DNA of 64,000 nt, taken from positions 1 to 64,000 of the forward strand of contig DATAID010000043.1 of the NCBI GenBank assembly GCA_036262835.1, written 5' to 3'. Position 1 is the stretch's first letter. Every line of letters starts with the position of its first letter. Below are positions 45,433-53,293 of the stretch, piece by piece. The DNA is from RBG-16-66-20 sp036262835 (GTDB taxonomy: Bacteria > Pseudomonadota > Gammaproteobacteria > Burkholderiales > SG8-39). Below the pieces are notes generated by a model. The model saw only the letters and a list, made by a program, of their open reading frames with translations. It did no database searches and was not told the DNA's origin. The translations under genes were made by a program, and so were the position numbers.

Positions 45433-45714
45433 ATGTCCAAGCGCGACGTAGCCGATTTTGCCATCGAACTGGCGCAGGAGCTTTCCCGGCGCTCGCCGCC
45501 GGATGCCGCCGGAAGATCGGCCATGGGGCTCGCGCGCGCGATCGACGACATCTGCAACCGCGCCGCCGCCTTCCAGCGCGAGGAAAAGCTGGGGCTGTAC
45601 GGCAAGGCGAAATTCGGCACGGAATTCAAGTTCCGGCTCAAGGAAAGCGGGTACGCGCCGGAGTTCATCGACGAGCTGACCACCAAGCTCCTGATCAGCA
45701 TGTCGGGCAAGTAG
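45433..45714 (+). CDS. Small protein of unknown function beside the GT41 operon
   Basis: This 93-residue protein has no signal peptide or membrane segment. It contains DVADFAIELAQELSRR, GLARAIDDICNRAA and a basic/aromatic stretch KFGTEFKFRLKESGY, and looks all-helical. I do not recognise the family. It is divergent from the GT41 operon (57 bases between starts) and is followed directly by the FkbM methyltransferase, so it may be a partner of one or the other. Confidence 0.7.
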   Translation: MSKRDVADFAIELAQELSRRSPPDAAGRSAMGLARAIDDICNRAAAFQREEKLGLYGKAKFGTEFKFRLKESGYAPEFIDELTTKLLISMSGK

Positions 45715-45757
45715 CCTGACCGACAAGCGCCACGCGATCGGCCCGTTCGAGCTGGCG

Positions 45758-46594
45758 TTGCCGGCCGAACATCCCCTCGACCAGTACCAGCAGCGCTACC
45801 GGCTCTACGACTGGGCGCTCGGCGAGCTCGTGCCGCTGCTCCTGGACAAGTATCCGGACGCGACGGCGATCGACATCGGCGCCAATGTGGGCGACACCGC
45901 GGCGCTCCTTTGCCGGGAGCGCACCATTCCGGTCCTTTGCATCGAGGCGCATCCACGTTTCCTGCCGTACCTGCGCCGCAACCTGGAGAGCCTTCCTGGA
46001 GGGATGGAACTCGCCGAATGCCTGGTGGGCGCGCGCGCCGGAACAGTGCCGGCTGCGAGCTTCAGCGACCATCACGGCACGGCCATGGTACTCGGCGCCC
46101 CCATCGCGGGCCCGGACCAAACCGGCATCCCCGTGCGGCCGCTGGCCGCGATCCTGCGCGAGCATCCGCGCTTCCTGGACTCGCGGCTCCTGAAGACCGA
46201 TACCGACGGGTCGGATTTCGAGATACTGCAATCCTCGCTCGATATCGTCTCGCGCAACCGCCCGATCCTCTACTTCGAGTACGACCCGACGCTGCGGCCC
46301 GATGGGGCGAGGGCCGCGCCCGAGACAATCGCCGCGCTGGTGCAAGCCGGCTACCAACACTTCCTTGTCCAGGACAATTTCGGCCACTTCCTCGGCCGCA
46401 TCGGTGCGGACGTCGAGCAGCGCTTTGCCGAGCTCGACCGGTATCTCTTCTCGAACCTCTGTTTCGGACGCCAGATCTATTACTACGACATCTGCGCCTT
46501 CAGCGCGGCCGACCAGGACCTGTGCGCGGCAATGGAGCACATCCATCGGCTGCTCGTCGAATCGGCGCTGAGCGGAGGCGGCACAAGGCCCTGA
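45758..46594 (+). CDS. FkbM-family methyltransferase
   Basis: The 278-residue SAM methyltransferase (from TTG 45758) has AIDIGANVGDTAALL and the FkbM-type LLKTDTDGSDFEIL. FkbM enzymes O-methylate sugars or small molecules; here the substrate may be a protein-linked or surface glycan. The sequence in frame upstream of the TTG reads IGPFELALPAEHP and looks like authentic FkbM N-terminus. No ATG or GTG is available, and the only earlier candidate is a CTG at 45716, just after the previous gene's stop. The true start is therefore uncertain. Confidence 0.85.
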   Translation: MPAEHPLDQYQQRYRLYDWALGELVPLLLDKYPDATAIDIGANVGDTAALLCRERTIPVLCIEAHPRFLPYLRRNLESLPGGMELAECLVGARAGTVPAASFSDHHGTAMVLGAPIAGPDQTGIPVRPLAAILREHPRFLDSRLLKTDTDGSDFEILQSSLDIVSRNRPILYFEYDPTLRPDGARAAPETIAALVQAGYQHFLVQDNFGHFLGRIGADVEQRFAELDRYLFSNLCFGRQIYYYDICAFSAADQDLCAAMEHIHRLLVESALSGGGTRP

Positions 46595-46605
46595 GCGGCG
46601 GCCGG

Positions 46606-46647
46606 AAAAAGAAACGGCGGGAAGCCCGTCGCCGGACTTCCCGCCGT
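46606..46647 (-). terminator. Intrinsic terminator of the pilin gene
   Basis: An 11-base perfect stem (46614-46624 with 46637-46647, ACGGCGGGAAG and its complement) has a 12-base loop and is followed on the minus strand by TTTCTTTTT. It starts 23 bases after the pilin stop. Confidence 0.85.
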
Positions 46648-46669
46648 GGACGTACAAGTCTCCTGCAGA

Positions 46670-47101
46670 TTACCGGCAGGCGCCCGGAAGGTACTTGTTG
46701 CCCAGCGGCGAGGTGGTGCCGGCCGTGGTGCAGTTCCAGGTCTTGGCGTTGTCGGTCGAGATCATCGCGACGTTGCCGCTCGTGATGGCCGCGTTGACGT
46801 TCGAGCTTTTCATCGTCGCCGTGATGGTGATGTTCGTGCCATCACCGCCAACCGCGATTGCGCCCGTGTACTTGCCGGACGTGGTGCTCACGACGTCGGT
46901 GGTGGCCGGCATCGTGCCCTTGTCGGAAATGTATTCCGCGACCGGCGTCTTCGCCGCACCGATCAAGCTCACCGCCTCCGACACCTGCGAACGCGCGATG
47001 TAGTCTTGATAGGCCGGGATCGCGACCGCCGCCAGAATTCCGATAATGGCGACCACGATCATCAGCTCGATCAGCGTAAAGCCCTTCTGAAGCGTTTTCA
47101 T
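46670..47101 (-). CDS. pilA: Type IV pilin, PilA-like major subunit
   Basis: The 143-residue prepilin has leader MKTLQKG, cleaved before Phe8 by prepilin peptidase, with Glu12 at mature position +5. The hydrophobic assembly helix FTLIELMIVVAIIGILAAV follows. A C-terminal disulfide loop is likely between Cys124 and Cys142. The D-region and beta strands are short, Thr/Ser/Gly-rich and possible O-glycosylation sites. An AGGAGT ribosome site lies 7 bases before the ATG. The gene is a single transcription unit with its own sigma-54 promoter and terminator; only a PilB-like ATPase 8 kb away is pilus-related. Confidence 0.95.
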   Translation of the reverse strand: MKTLQKGFTLIELMIVVAIIGILAAVAIPAYQDYIARSQVSEAVSLIGAAKTPVAEYISDKGTMPATTDVVSTTSGKYTGAIAVGGDGTNITITATMKSSNVNAAITSGNVAMISTDNAKTWNCTTAGTTSPLGNKYLPGACR

Positions 47102-47168
47102 GCAATGGACTCCTTGCCCCTGTTGAACGGATGAGCAGGCCTTCCCGCACCTGCCCGGCGAGTATTAC

Positions 47169-47184
47169 TGCAATCGTCGGGCCA
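47169..47184 (-). promoter_or_regulatory. Sigma-54 promoter of pilA
   Basis: On the minus strand the sequence is TGGCCCGACGATTGCA, with GG and GC exactly 10 bases apart, fitting the -24/-12 consensus TGGCACG-N4-TTGCA. It would start transcription roughly 55 bases before the pilin ATG. Pilins of this type are commonly RpoN/PilR-controlled. Confidence 0.8.
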
Positions 47185-47249
47185 GCTTCCGTTGCAAGAC
47201 TATTTTGTCTTATGAATCAGGCATTTGCTTCTTATAGGCGTGAAAACTT

Positions 47250-47267
47250 GGCACCGGGGCTTGTGCC
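47250..47267 (-). terminator. Possible weak terminator after the TPR-GT9 gene
   Basis: GGCAC and GTGCC flank an 8-base loop, followed on the minus strand by AAGTTTT. The stem is only 5 bases long. It lies 18 bases after the stop of the TPR-GT9 gene, so a terminator is possible but not strong. Confidence 0.3.
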
Positions 47268-47284
47268 GGGACTGACGATTTTTG

Positions 47285-48736
47285 TCAGAAGCTGACTTTC
47301 TTGGGTCTTGGACCGGATTCAAGCTCCTGCAGCGCGTCGCCCACGCGTTCCAGCACGGTTTCCCAAGTCTCCGTGCGGCCGCGCTGAAAGAGCCGCATGC
47401 TCGGATACCACGGCGAGTCCGTCCGGCCCTCGAGCCAGCGCCAGTCCGGCGGAAAGTGAATGAGCGTCCAGACCGGCCTGCCGAGCGCGCCGGCGAGATG
47501 CGCCGTCGCTGTGTTGATCGTGATGACGAGATCGAGGCTCGCAATCAGGGCCGCGTCATCGGCAAAGTCGGCGAGCTCTTGCGACAGGTCGACGAGCGCC
47601 ATGCCCTGAGGTCGCGGCTGCGCCGCCGCGGCGCCCCGCTGCAGGCTGTAGAAGCGAACACCGCCAGAGCGGGCGAGCGGCGCAAGCTGGCGGAGCTCGA
47701 GCGAGCGCAGCGGGGTCATGCGGTTTTTCGATTCCGTCGACCAGAAAAGCCCGACCTTGAGCCCTGCGCCTTCCAAGGCGAGGCGCGCGCGCCAACGGGC
47801 GGCGGCGTCGCCGGGCGGATGCAGGTAGGGCGTGGCGGCAGGAACCGTCTCGAGCGTCGTACCGAAGATCCGCGGCAGGCTGAGAAGCGGGCAGCACAGG
47901 TCGAATTCCGGCGCAGGCGTCTCCGCGTTGTGCACGGCCGTGACGCCCGCCACGGTGGCGAAAAGCGCCATGAGCCTGGGCGAGCAGCTGAGGATCACTT
48001 TGCCGCCGCGCGCGGCGACGAGCGGCACGTAGCGCACGAACTGCAGAGCGTCGCCGAAGCCCTGCTCGGCATAAAGAAGGATCGTCTTGCCGCGCAGGTC
48101 CGCGCCTTCCCACCGCGGCCGATTCGCGTGCGGCCAGAACGGCGCGAGCTCGGGCAGCCGGAAGCGCCACTCGTATTCTTCCCAGCCGCGCCGGAAGTCC
48201 CCGGCCTGCAGCAGCCGCAGCGCCAGATTGAAATGCGCTTCCGCCATGTCGGGCCGCGCAGCGACCGCCGCCTCATAGCAGTCCCTCGCCGCCGCGGCGT
48301 CGCCCCGTTCCTCCAGCAGATGCCCGAGGTTCAGGCTCGCCTCGGCGAGACCGGGCCTGAGCGCGAGCGCCGCGCGGTAGCACTCGACCGCCTCGCCCAG
48401 CTCACCCGACCGATGCAGCAGCGCGCCCAGGTTGAGGTGCGCCTCCGCGAGCGCGGCATCGGCGGCAATCGCGCTCCGAAAGCAAGCAGCGGCCTCATTC
48501 GGTCGCCCCAGCGCCAGGTAGATGTTACCGAGGTTGTTGTGCGCGGGCGCTTGCGAAGGATCGAGCGCAACCGCCTCTTCGTAGCACTCGGCGGCCGCGT
48601 CGAGATCGCCGATCGACTGGAGCGACTGGCCGCGCGCCGCCAGCAGCCCGCCCAGTTCGCGCAGCGCAGCGCCATTCTCCGGATCATCCATCAGGATCCG
48701 GCGGCAGCGTTCCTCGGACTCTTCGGCGGAATTCAA
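47285..48736 (-). CDS. TPR protein with GT9-like C-terminal domain
   Basis: The 483-residue protein has about five TPRs (residues 10-195; HNNLGNIYLALGRPNEA is typical). The GT9/heptosyltransferase-like domain (about 215-480) has ILLYAEQGFGDALQFVRY and AHLAGALGRPVW, then DWRWLEGRTDSPWYPSMRLF. The usual VDTxxAH reads INTATAH, so the conserved Asp is Asn here. These TPR-GT9 proteins are common near flagellin or pilin glycosylation genes; their substrate is not established. It is divergent from a paralogue with 21 bases between starts. Confidence 0.82.
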   Translation of the reverse strand: MNSAEESEERCRRILMDDPENGAALRELGGLLAARGQSLQSIGDLDAAAECYEEAVALDPSQAPAHNNLGNIYLALGRPNEAAACFRSAIAADAALAEAHLNLGALLHRSGELGEAVECYRAALALRPGLAEASLNLGHLLEERGDAAAARDCYEAAVAARPDMAEAHFNLALRLLQAGDFRRGWEEYEWRFRLPELAPFWPHANRPRWEGADLRGKTILLYAEQGFGDALQFVRYVPLVAARGGKVILSCSPRLMALFATVAGVTAVHNAETPAPEFDLCCPLLSLPRIFGTTLETVPAATPYLHPPGDAAARWRARLALEGAGLKVGLFWSTESKNRMTPLRSLELRQLAPLARSGGVRFYSLQRGAAAAQPRPQGMALVDLSQELADFADDAALIASLDLVITINTATAHLAGALGRPVWTLIHFPPDWRWLEGRTDSPWYPSMRLFQRGRTETWETVLERVGDALQELESGPRPKKVSF

Positions 48737-48757
48737 TCGGCTATCCTAGCGAAGCTC

Positions 48758-50332
48758 ATGTTCGACTGGCTCAGATCCCGGCTCGGACCGCGCGGGCGCG
48801 GCGACGCCGACCTCCTGCGTCAGGCGGGCGACGCGCTGCGCTCCGGCGCGCCGGCGCGGGCACGCGAAATCTGCCTCGGCGTTCTGGGCCGATCCCCCGG
48901 CGATGCGCACGCGCTTTCCCTGATGGCCAACATAGCAGCCGATGAACGGCAAGTCGAGGAAGGCCTGCGCTGGGCCGAGCGCGCGATCGCGGCCGATCCG
49001 GCGAGCGCGCTCGCGCACTACTCGGCTGCCCGCCTGTGGGAGCAGGCCGGCCGGCCCGATCGCGCCGAAGCGAGCTATCGGCGCGTGCTCGAAGTGGATC
49101 CGGAACACGCCAGGGCGCACAACAATCTGGGCTGCCTGCTCAGCCTGGGGGGGCGGCGCGCCGAGGCACTCGAATGCTTCAGGCACGCCCTGCGGATCGA
49201 TCCCCGGCAGCCCGAAGCGAACCAGAACTATGCGGCGATGACGAGCGACGCCGGCGCGCAGGCGACGGCCATCGAGGGCTACCTGGAGCAGATTCGCAGC
49301 GACCCTGACGATGCTCGCGCGCTCAACAACCTCGCCAACATCTACGCAGGGCTCGGCCGCCACCGCGAAGCGCTGGACCATCTGGAACGGGCGCTCGCGC
49401 TCGAGCCCGATCGCGCGGAAGCGCACTACGGCCGGGCGCTCATCCTCCTCAGCCAGGGCGACTACGCCGCCGGGTGGAAAGAGTACGCATGGCGCTGGCG
49501 TCTCGAGAGCCCGCTCGGCGCGCCCGCGCGGCGCTTCCCGCAGCCGATGTGGGACGGTCGCCCTCTGGGCGCTGGTGCGCTCTTCCTTCACGGCGAGCTC
49601 GCGCTCGGCGAAGCGCTGCAATTTTCGCGCTATGCGCGGCTCGCCGCCGAGCGCTGCGGGGCCGTCGTCATCGAGTGCGCGCCCCGTGCCAGGCCGCTGG
49701 TCGAGCGCATCGAGGGCGTGAGCCGGGTCACAACGCCCGGCGAGGCGCCGCCCGCCTTTGCGGCCCACCTCCCGCTCTTCGGCCTGCCCGGCGTCTTCGG
49801 CACGACGCTCGAGAATACGCATTGGAACGGCCCCTATATCCACCCGGATCCCGGGCGCGTCGCGGCCTGGACGCCGCGCATGGAAGGCGCCGGCGGCAGG
49901 AAAGTCGGCCTCGCCTGGTCCGGTAACCCGCAGAATCCGTATGACAAGGATCGCTCCGTGCCCTTCGCCGAGCTGGCGCCGCTGCGCGACTGTCCGGGCG
50001 TCGCCTTCTACAGCCTGCAAAAGGACGGCGGCGGCGCCGGCTTGATCGACCTCAGCGCCCACGAGCGCGACCTCCTCGATACCGCGGCCTTCATCAGCCA
50101 GCTCGACCTTGTGATCACGGTGGATACGATGCTTTGCCATCTCGCGGGCGCGATGGGAAAGCCGGTATGGGTCATGCTCAACCGCGTGCCCGACTGGCGG
50201 CATCATGTGGGCCGCACCGACAACCCGTGGTATCCGGGGATGCGCCTGTACCGTCAGACGCACGACGGCGACTGGACGCCGGTCGTCGAGGCGGTCGCAG
50301 CGGACCTGCGCCGCTTCGCCGAGAGAACCTAG
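48758..50332 (+). CDS. TPR protein with GT9-like C-terminal domain, paralogue
   Basis: The 524-residue protein has TPR units over about 15-230 (AHNNLGCLLSLGGRRAEALECF is the best) and a GT9-like domain over about 250-520. That domain has LHGELALGEALQFSRYARL, GLAWSGNP, DLVITVDTMLCHLAGAMGKPVW and TDNPWYPGMRLYRQ. Unlike the divergent neighbour it keeps Asp in VDT. It may act on a protein-linked glycan chain. The stop is interlocked with the opposing GT4 gene in CTAG (50329-50332). Confidence 0.82.
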   Translation: MFDWLRSRLGPRGRGDADLLRQAGDALRSGAPARAREICLGVLGRSPGDAHALSLMANIAADERQVEEGLRWAERAIAADPASALAHYSAARLWEQAGRPDRAEASYRRVLEVDPEHARAHNNLGCLLSLGGRRAEALECFRHALRIDPRQPEANQNYAAMTSDAGAQATAIEGYLEQIRSDPDDARALNNLANIYAGLGRHREALDHLERALALEPDRAEAHYGRALILLSQGDYAAGWKEYAWRWRLESPLGAPARRFPQPMWDGRPLGAGALFLHGELALGEALQFSRYARLAAERCGAVVIECAPRARPLVERIEGVSRVTTPGEAPPAFAAHLPLFGLPGVFGTTLENTHWNGPYIHPDPGRVAAWTPRMEGAGGRKVGLAWSGNPQNPYDKDRSVPFAELAPLRDCPGVAFYSLQKDGGGAGLIDLSAHERDLLDTAAFISQLDLVITVDTMLCHLAGAMGKPVWVMLNRVPDWRHHVGRTDNPWYPGMRLYRQTHDGDWTPVVEAVAADLRRFAERT

Positions 50333-51402
50333 CCGCCGAGCGCCGAGGCGATGGCGCGTGCCGTGCGCTCCCAGGTGAAGCCGGCGAGCGTGTCGCGTCC
50401 CGCAAGGTTCGGTTTCAGCATCCCCGACTGCTTCAGGCGATGCACCTCGCGCAGGTGCGTGACGAGCTGCTCGACCTGCGCATCGCCGAAGTCGGCCCAT
50501 TCTCCCTGGAAGTGGAACCACTTGCCGTCGCCCGCCTCGGTGAGGCGCTCGATCTCGATCAGCCGCGCGTTCTGGGGCGTGAGGTACTCGGTGGGCGCCG
50601 AATAGCGGGTGGCGATGACATTCCTGCCCATCGCCATCATCTCGGCGAGATCCAGGTTCCAGCCTTCGGCGCGGAACGGAAAGACGCCGCAATCGGCGCG
50701 CGCCATGAGCTCCGCCACATCGCGCTGAGAGGGCAGGCGCTCCTCGATGACCTCGATCTTGCCCGCCAGGTCGGAGGTGCGGTAGACGTCGGCCCACTCG
50801 CGCGATTCCTCGGCGCCGAAGAACGGGTTGGGCGTCAGGAGGATCAGCTTGACGTCGTCGCGGCGGGTGAAGGCGCTGTTGAACGCCTCGGCGAGCACGT
50901 CATGCCCCTTGCGCACTTCCCATTTGCCGACGTTGAGGAAAACCGTGGTACCGGGCCGGATCTCGGGGCGAAAGGGGAAAAACGCAGGATCGACCCCGAA
51001 GGGCGCGAGGCGGATGCGCTGCTCGGCGATCCCGTTCTCCGTCAGAACGCGCATCGCCCACTTCGAGGGCACGATCAGCAGGTCCTGCGCGTTCAGGTGA
51101 TTGAGCTCCTTTTCGTTGAAGCGCGTCATCTCGAAGATCGGCAGCCCGCAATGCAGCCCGCGACCGACGTGCTGCGCCAGGTCCGATTGCACGGAGATGC
51201 GAAGCGAGGGCGCCCGCGAGTTGTAGAGTCCCTTCTGCCCGATGGCGCGGCCAAGCGCGTCGTGGTGCTCCGGGAGCGCCTCGGCCTCGCCGATCGGCCA
51301 GAGCGCCGGCCGATGGCCCAGCCGGTCGAGCGCGGTCACCACGTTCGTCCCGACCACGCCGTAGCCAAGGGTGTTGATGGGCGCAGTGATGTTGATGTCC
51401 AT
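50329..51402 (-). CDS. GT4-family glycosyltransferase
   Basis: The 357-residue GT-B enzyme begins MDINITAPINTLGYGVVGTN and continues with LIVPSKWAMRVL, FLNVGKWEVRKGHDVL and FPFRAEGWNLDLAEMMAMG, the acidic nucleotide-sugar motif. ATG at 51402 lies 2 bases after the stop of the TPR-GT41 gene, so the two are co-transcribed. It could extend a sugar first placed by the GT41 enzyme. Confidence 0.87.
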   Translation of the reverse strand: MDINITAPINTLGYGVVGTNVVTALDRLGHRPALWPIGEAEALPEHHDALGRAIGQKGLYNSRAPSLRISVQSDLAQHVGRGLHCGLPIFEMTRFNEKELNHLNAQDLLIVPSKWAMRVLTENGIAEQRIRLAPFGVDPAFFPFRPEIRPGTTVFLNVGKWEVRKGHDVLAEAFNSAFTRRDDVKLILLTPNPFFGAEESREWADVYRTSDLAGKIEVIEERLPSQRDVAELMARADCGVFPFRAEGWNLDLAEMMAMGRNVIATRYSAPTEYLTPQNARLIEIERLTEAGDGKWFHFQGEWADFGDAQVEQLVTHLREVHRLKQSGMLKPNLAGRDTLAGFTWERTARAIASALGG

Positions 51403-51404
51403 GC

Positions 51405-53159
51405 TCAGAGCTCGATCAGCCTGGGTGCGGCTCCCGAGCTGTAAGCCTCCCACATCTTTTCGTAGGCCGCTTCGAGGCTGCGCGCGTAGCGCGGGGTGTC
51501 GAAGAGCGTCGCGCTCGAGCGGGCGCGGCCAAGCCGCTCGCGCAGCGCACTGAGCTCCCCGGGGGAGCGCGCGAGCCGCACGGCAAGCGACTCGTAGTCG
51601 GCAAGGCTGCGGGTCACGAGCTCGGGCAGTCCCACGGCCTCGAGCAGGCTTGCCGCGACCCGCGAAGCGAACGTCTCGCCCATGCGGGTCGCGACCGGCA
51701 CGCCCATCCAGAGCGCGTCGCTGGCGCTCGTGTGCGCATTGCATGGAAAGGTATCGAGGAAAAGATCGGCGGCCGCCAGGCGCCCGAGGTGGCGCTCGAG
51801 CGGGAGCGGCGGCGCGAACACGAGCCGGGCAGGCTCCACGCCGCTCGCCTGCGCCTCGCGGCGCAGGTTGGCTGCGGCTGCCGAATCGAGCAGCCACAGG
51901 ATGCTCTCCGGCACGGCCTTGAGCAGGCGCATCCATGCCGCGAACACCTCCGGCAGGATCTTGTAGGCCTGGTTGAACGAGCAGAATACGAAGCTTCCAG
52001 ACGGAATTCCCAGTTCAGGGCGCGGCGGGGTCGCCGTCGCCGCGCGCTTGCGGTCGTTGACCTGGTAGCTCCCCGGCATGAGAACGAGCTTTTCGGCGTA
52101 GTCCCCGGCGCTTGCGGCCGGCGTCACGATGCGATCCCCGACAAGGTAGTCGATGAACGGCGCTCCCATCGTGCCCGGATAGCCGAGAAAGCTGACCTGG
52201 ATGGGCGCGGGACGAAGCGCCATGATGCCCGTGCGCGCACGGAACGTGTAACCCTTGAGATCGACCAGGATGTCGACCTCGTCGGCGTGGATGGCCGCAG
52301 CAGCCTCCGCATCCGATACCGCTTGCAGGTCGCGGAAGCGGTCGAATGCGCCCTCGAGCCGCAATCGCATCGGGCTTCCGTCGTCGGGGCCGTACGAATA
52401 GGCGATCACCTCGAAGCGCTTTCGGTCATGCAGCTCGAAAAGCTCGGCGGCAAGCCAGGCCGTGGCGTGCGCATGGAACTCGGCCGACAGGTAGCCAATG
52501 CGGCGCCGGCCTCCCGCGCGGCGCTGAAACCGGAAGGCAAGCCGCCGCGCGTCGGCGGCCAGCGGCTCGGCGATCGAGCGCGCATAGTTGCGGGCGCCCG
52601 AAAGCTGCTGTTCCGCCGTCGAGGGGATCGACACGAGATAGAAAGGATGAAATGGATCAGCGGTTCGCTCGAGGGCCGCGCGGCAGACGAGCGCGCTCAA
52701 CTCGGGCAAGCCTCGCCAATCGCAGACCTGCTGCTTGGCGTGCAGCAGATCGGCCTGGAAGGCCGCCTTGGAGGGCTCGACCCGGCAGGCCGCGCGCAGG
52801 CTCTCGACGGCTTCCGCGCGGCGGCCCTGCAAGGCGAGCACATGACCGAGCGCGTAGTGACCGTGCGCCTCGCCGGGTTGAAGGCTGATCGCTTTTCGGA
52901 AGCAAGCCTCGGCTTCGCGCAGGCTCGCATCGGTGAAGCGAGCGGCTTCGACCTCGCCCAGGCGATTCCAGAGATGGGCGTCCTCCGGACGCAGCGCGAG
53001 CGCCTTTCGGTAGACGAGGGCGCCCTCGTCCAGCCGCTGCCGCCGCACGAGCAGCGCGCCCAGATGAAGGAGCGCATCGGCGTCCGCCGGCTCGAGCGCG
53101 AGCAGCCGCCGAAAACAGGCCTCCGCCTCCTGGTACCCGCCGCTTTCATGCAGCGTCAT
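51405..53159 (-). CDS. TPR-GT41 (OGT-like) protein glycosyltransferase
   Basis: From the first ATG the product has 584 residues: TPRs about 1-135 and an OGT-like domain about 215-575. The OGT catalytic positions look intact: His231 (EFHAH), KGYTFRAR near 302-309, LGYPGTMG 325-332, Lys400 in CSFNQAYKI and SRVAASLLEAVGL. Of the four GT41 domains in the window this is closest to human OGT. Convincing TPR sequence continues in frame upstream of this ATG to about 53297, with no ATG/GTG/TTG, so the true start may be CTG 53297 or ATT 53294 at the end of the HD-GYP gene. Confidence 0.88.
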   Translation of the reverse strand: MTLHESGGYQEAEACFRRLLALEPADADALLHLGALLVRRQRLDEGALVYRKALALRPEDAHLWNRLGEVEAARFTDASLREAEACFRKAISLQPGEAHGHYALGHVLALQGRRAEAVESLRAACRVEPSKAAFQADLLHAKQQVCDWRGLPELSALVCRAALERTADPFHPFYLVSIPSTAEQQLSGARNYARSIAEPLAADARRLAFRFQRRAGGRRRIGYLSAEFHAHATAWLAAELFELHDRKRFEVIAYSYGPDDGSPMRLRLEGAFDRFRDLQAVSDAEAAAAIHADEVDILVDLKGYTFRARTGIMALRPAPIQVSFLGYPGTMGAPFIDYLVGDRIVTPAASAGDYAEKLVLMPGSYQVNDRKRAATATPPRPELGIPSGSFVFCSFNQAYKILPEVFAAWMRLLKAVPESILWLLDSAAAANLRREAQASGVEPARLVFAPPLPLERHLGRLAAADLFLDTFPCNAHTSASDALWMGVPVATRMGETFASRVAASLLEAVGLPELVTRSLADYESLAVRLARSPGELSALRERLGRARSSATLFDTPRYARSLEAAYEKMWEAYSSGAAPRLIEL

Positions 53160-53293
53160 GCCGAGGTTGTAGAGCGCGTCGGCATACCCGGGCTCGAGCT
53201 CGAGCGCGCGCCGATAGCTTAGGATCGCGGCGCTCGCCTCGCCGGCCGTCCTCTGGGCGTTGCCCAGATTCTTGAGCGCTTCGGCTTCCGGAA

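Noticed and set aside
41719..45714. Plus-strand reading frame of more than 1300 codons opposite the tandem GT41 gene
   Set aside because: Its first 1200 codons are antisense to TPR-GT41 coding sequence with low-complexity composition. Only the last 93 codons, after the ATG at 45433, are a separate gene.
38807..53159. Recurrent similar DNA segments suggesting direct repeats
   Set aside because: They are TPR-coding units and GT41 motifs that are similar at protein level. No long identical DNA repeat was seen.
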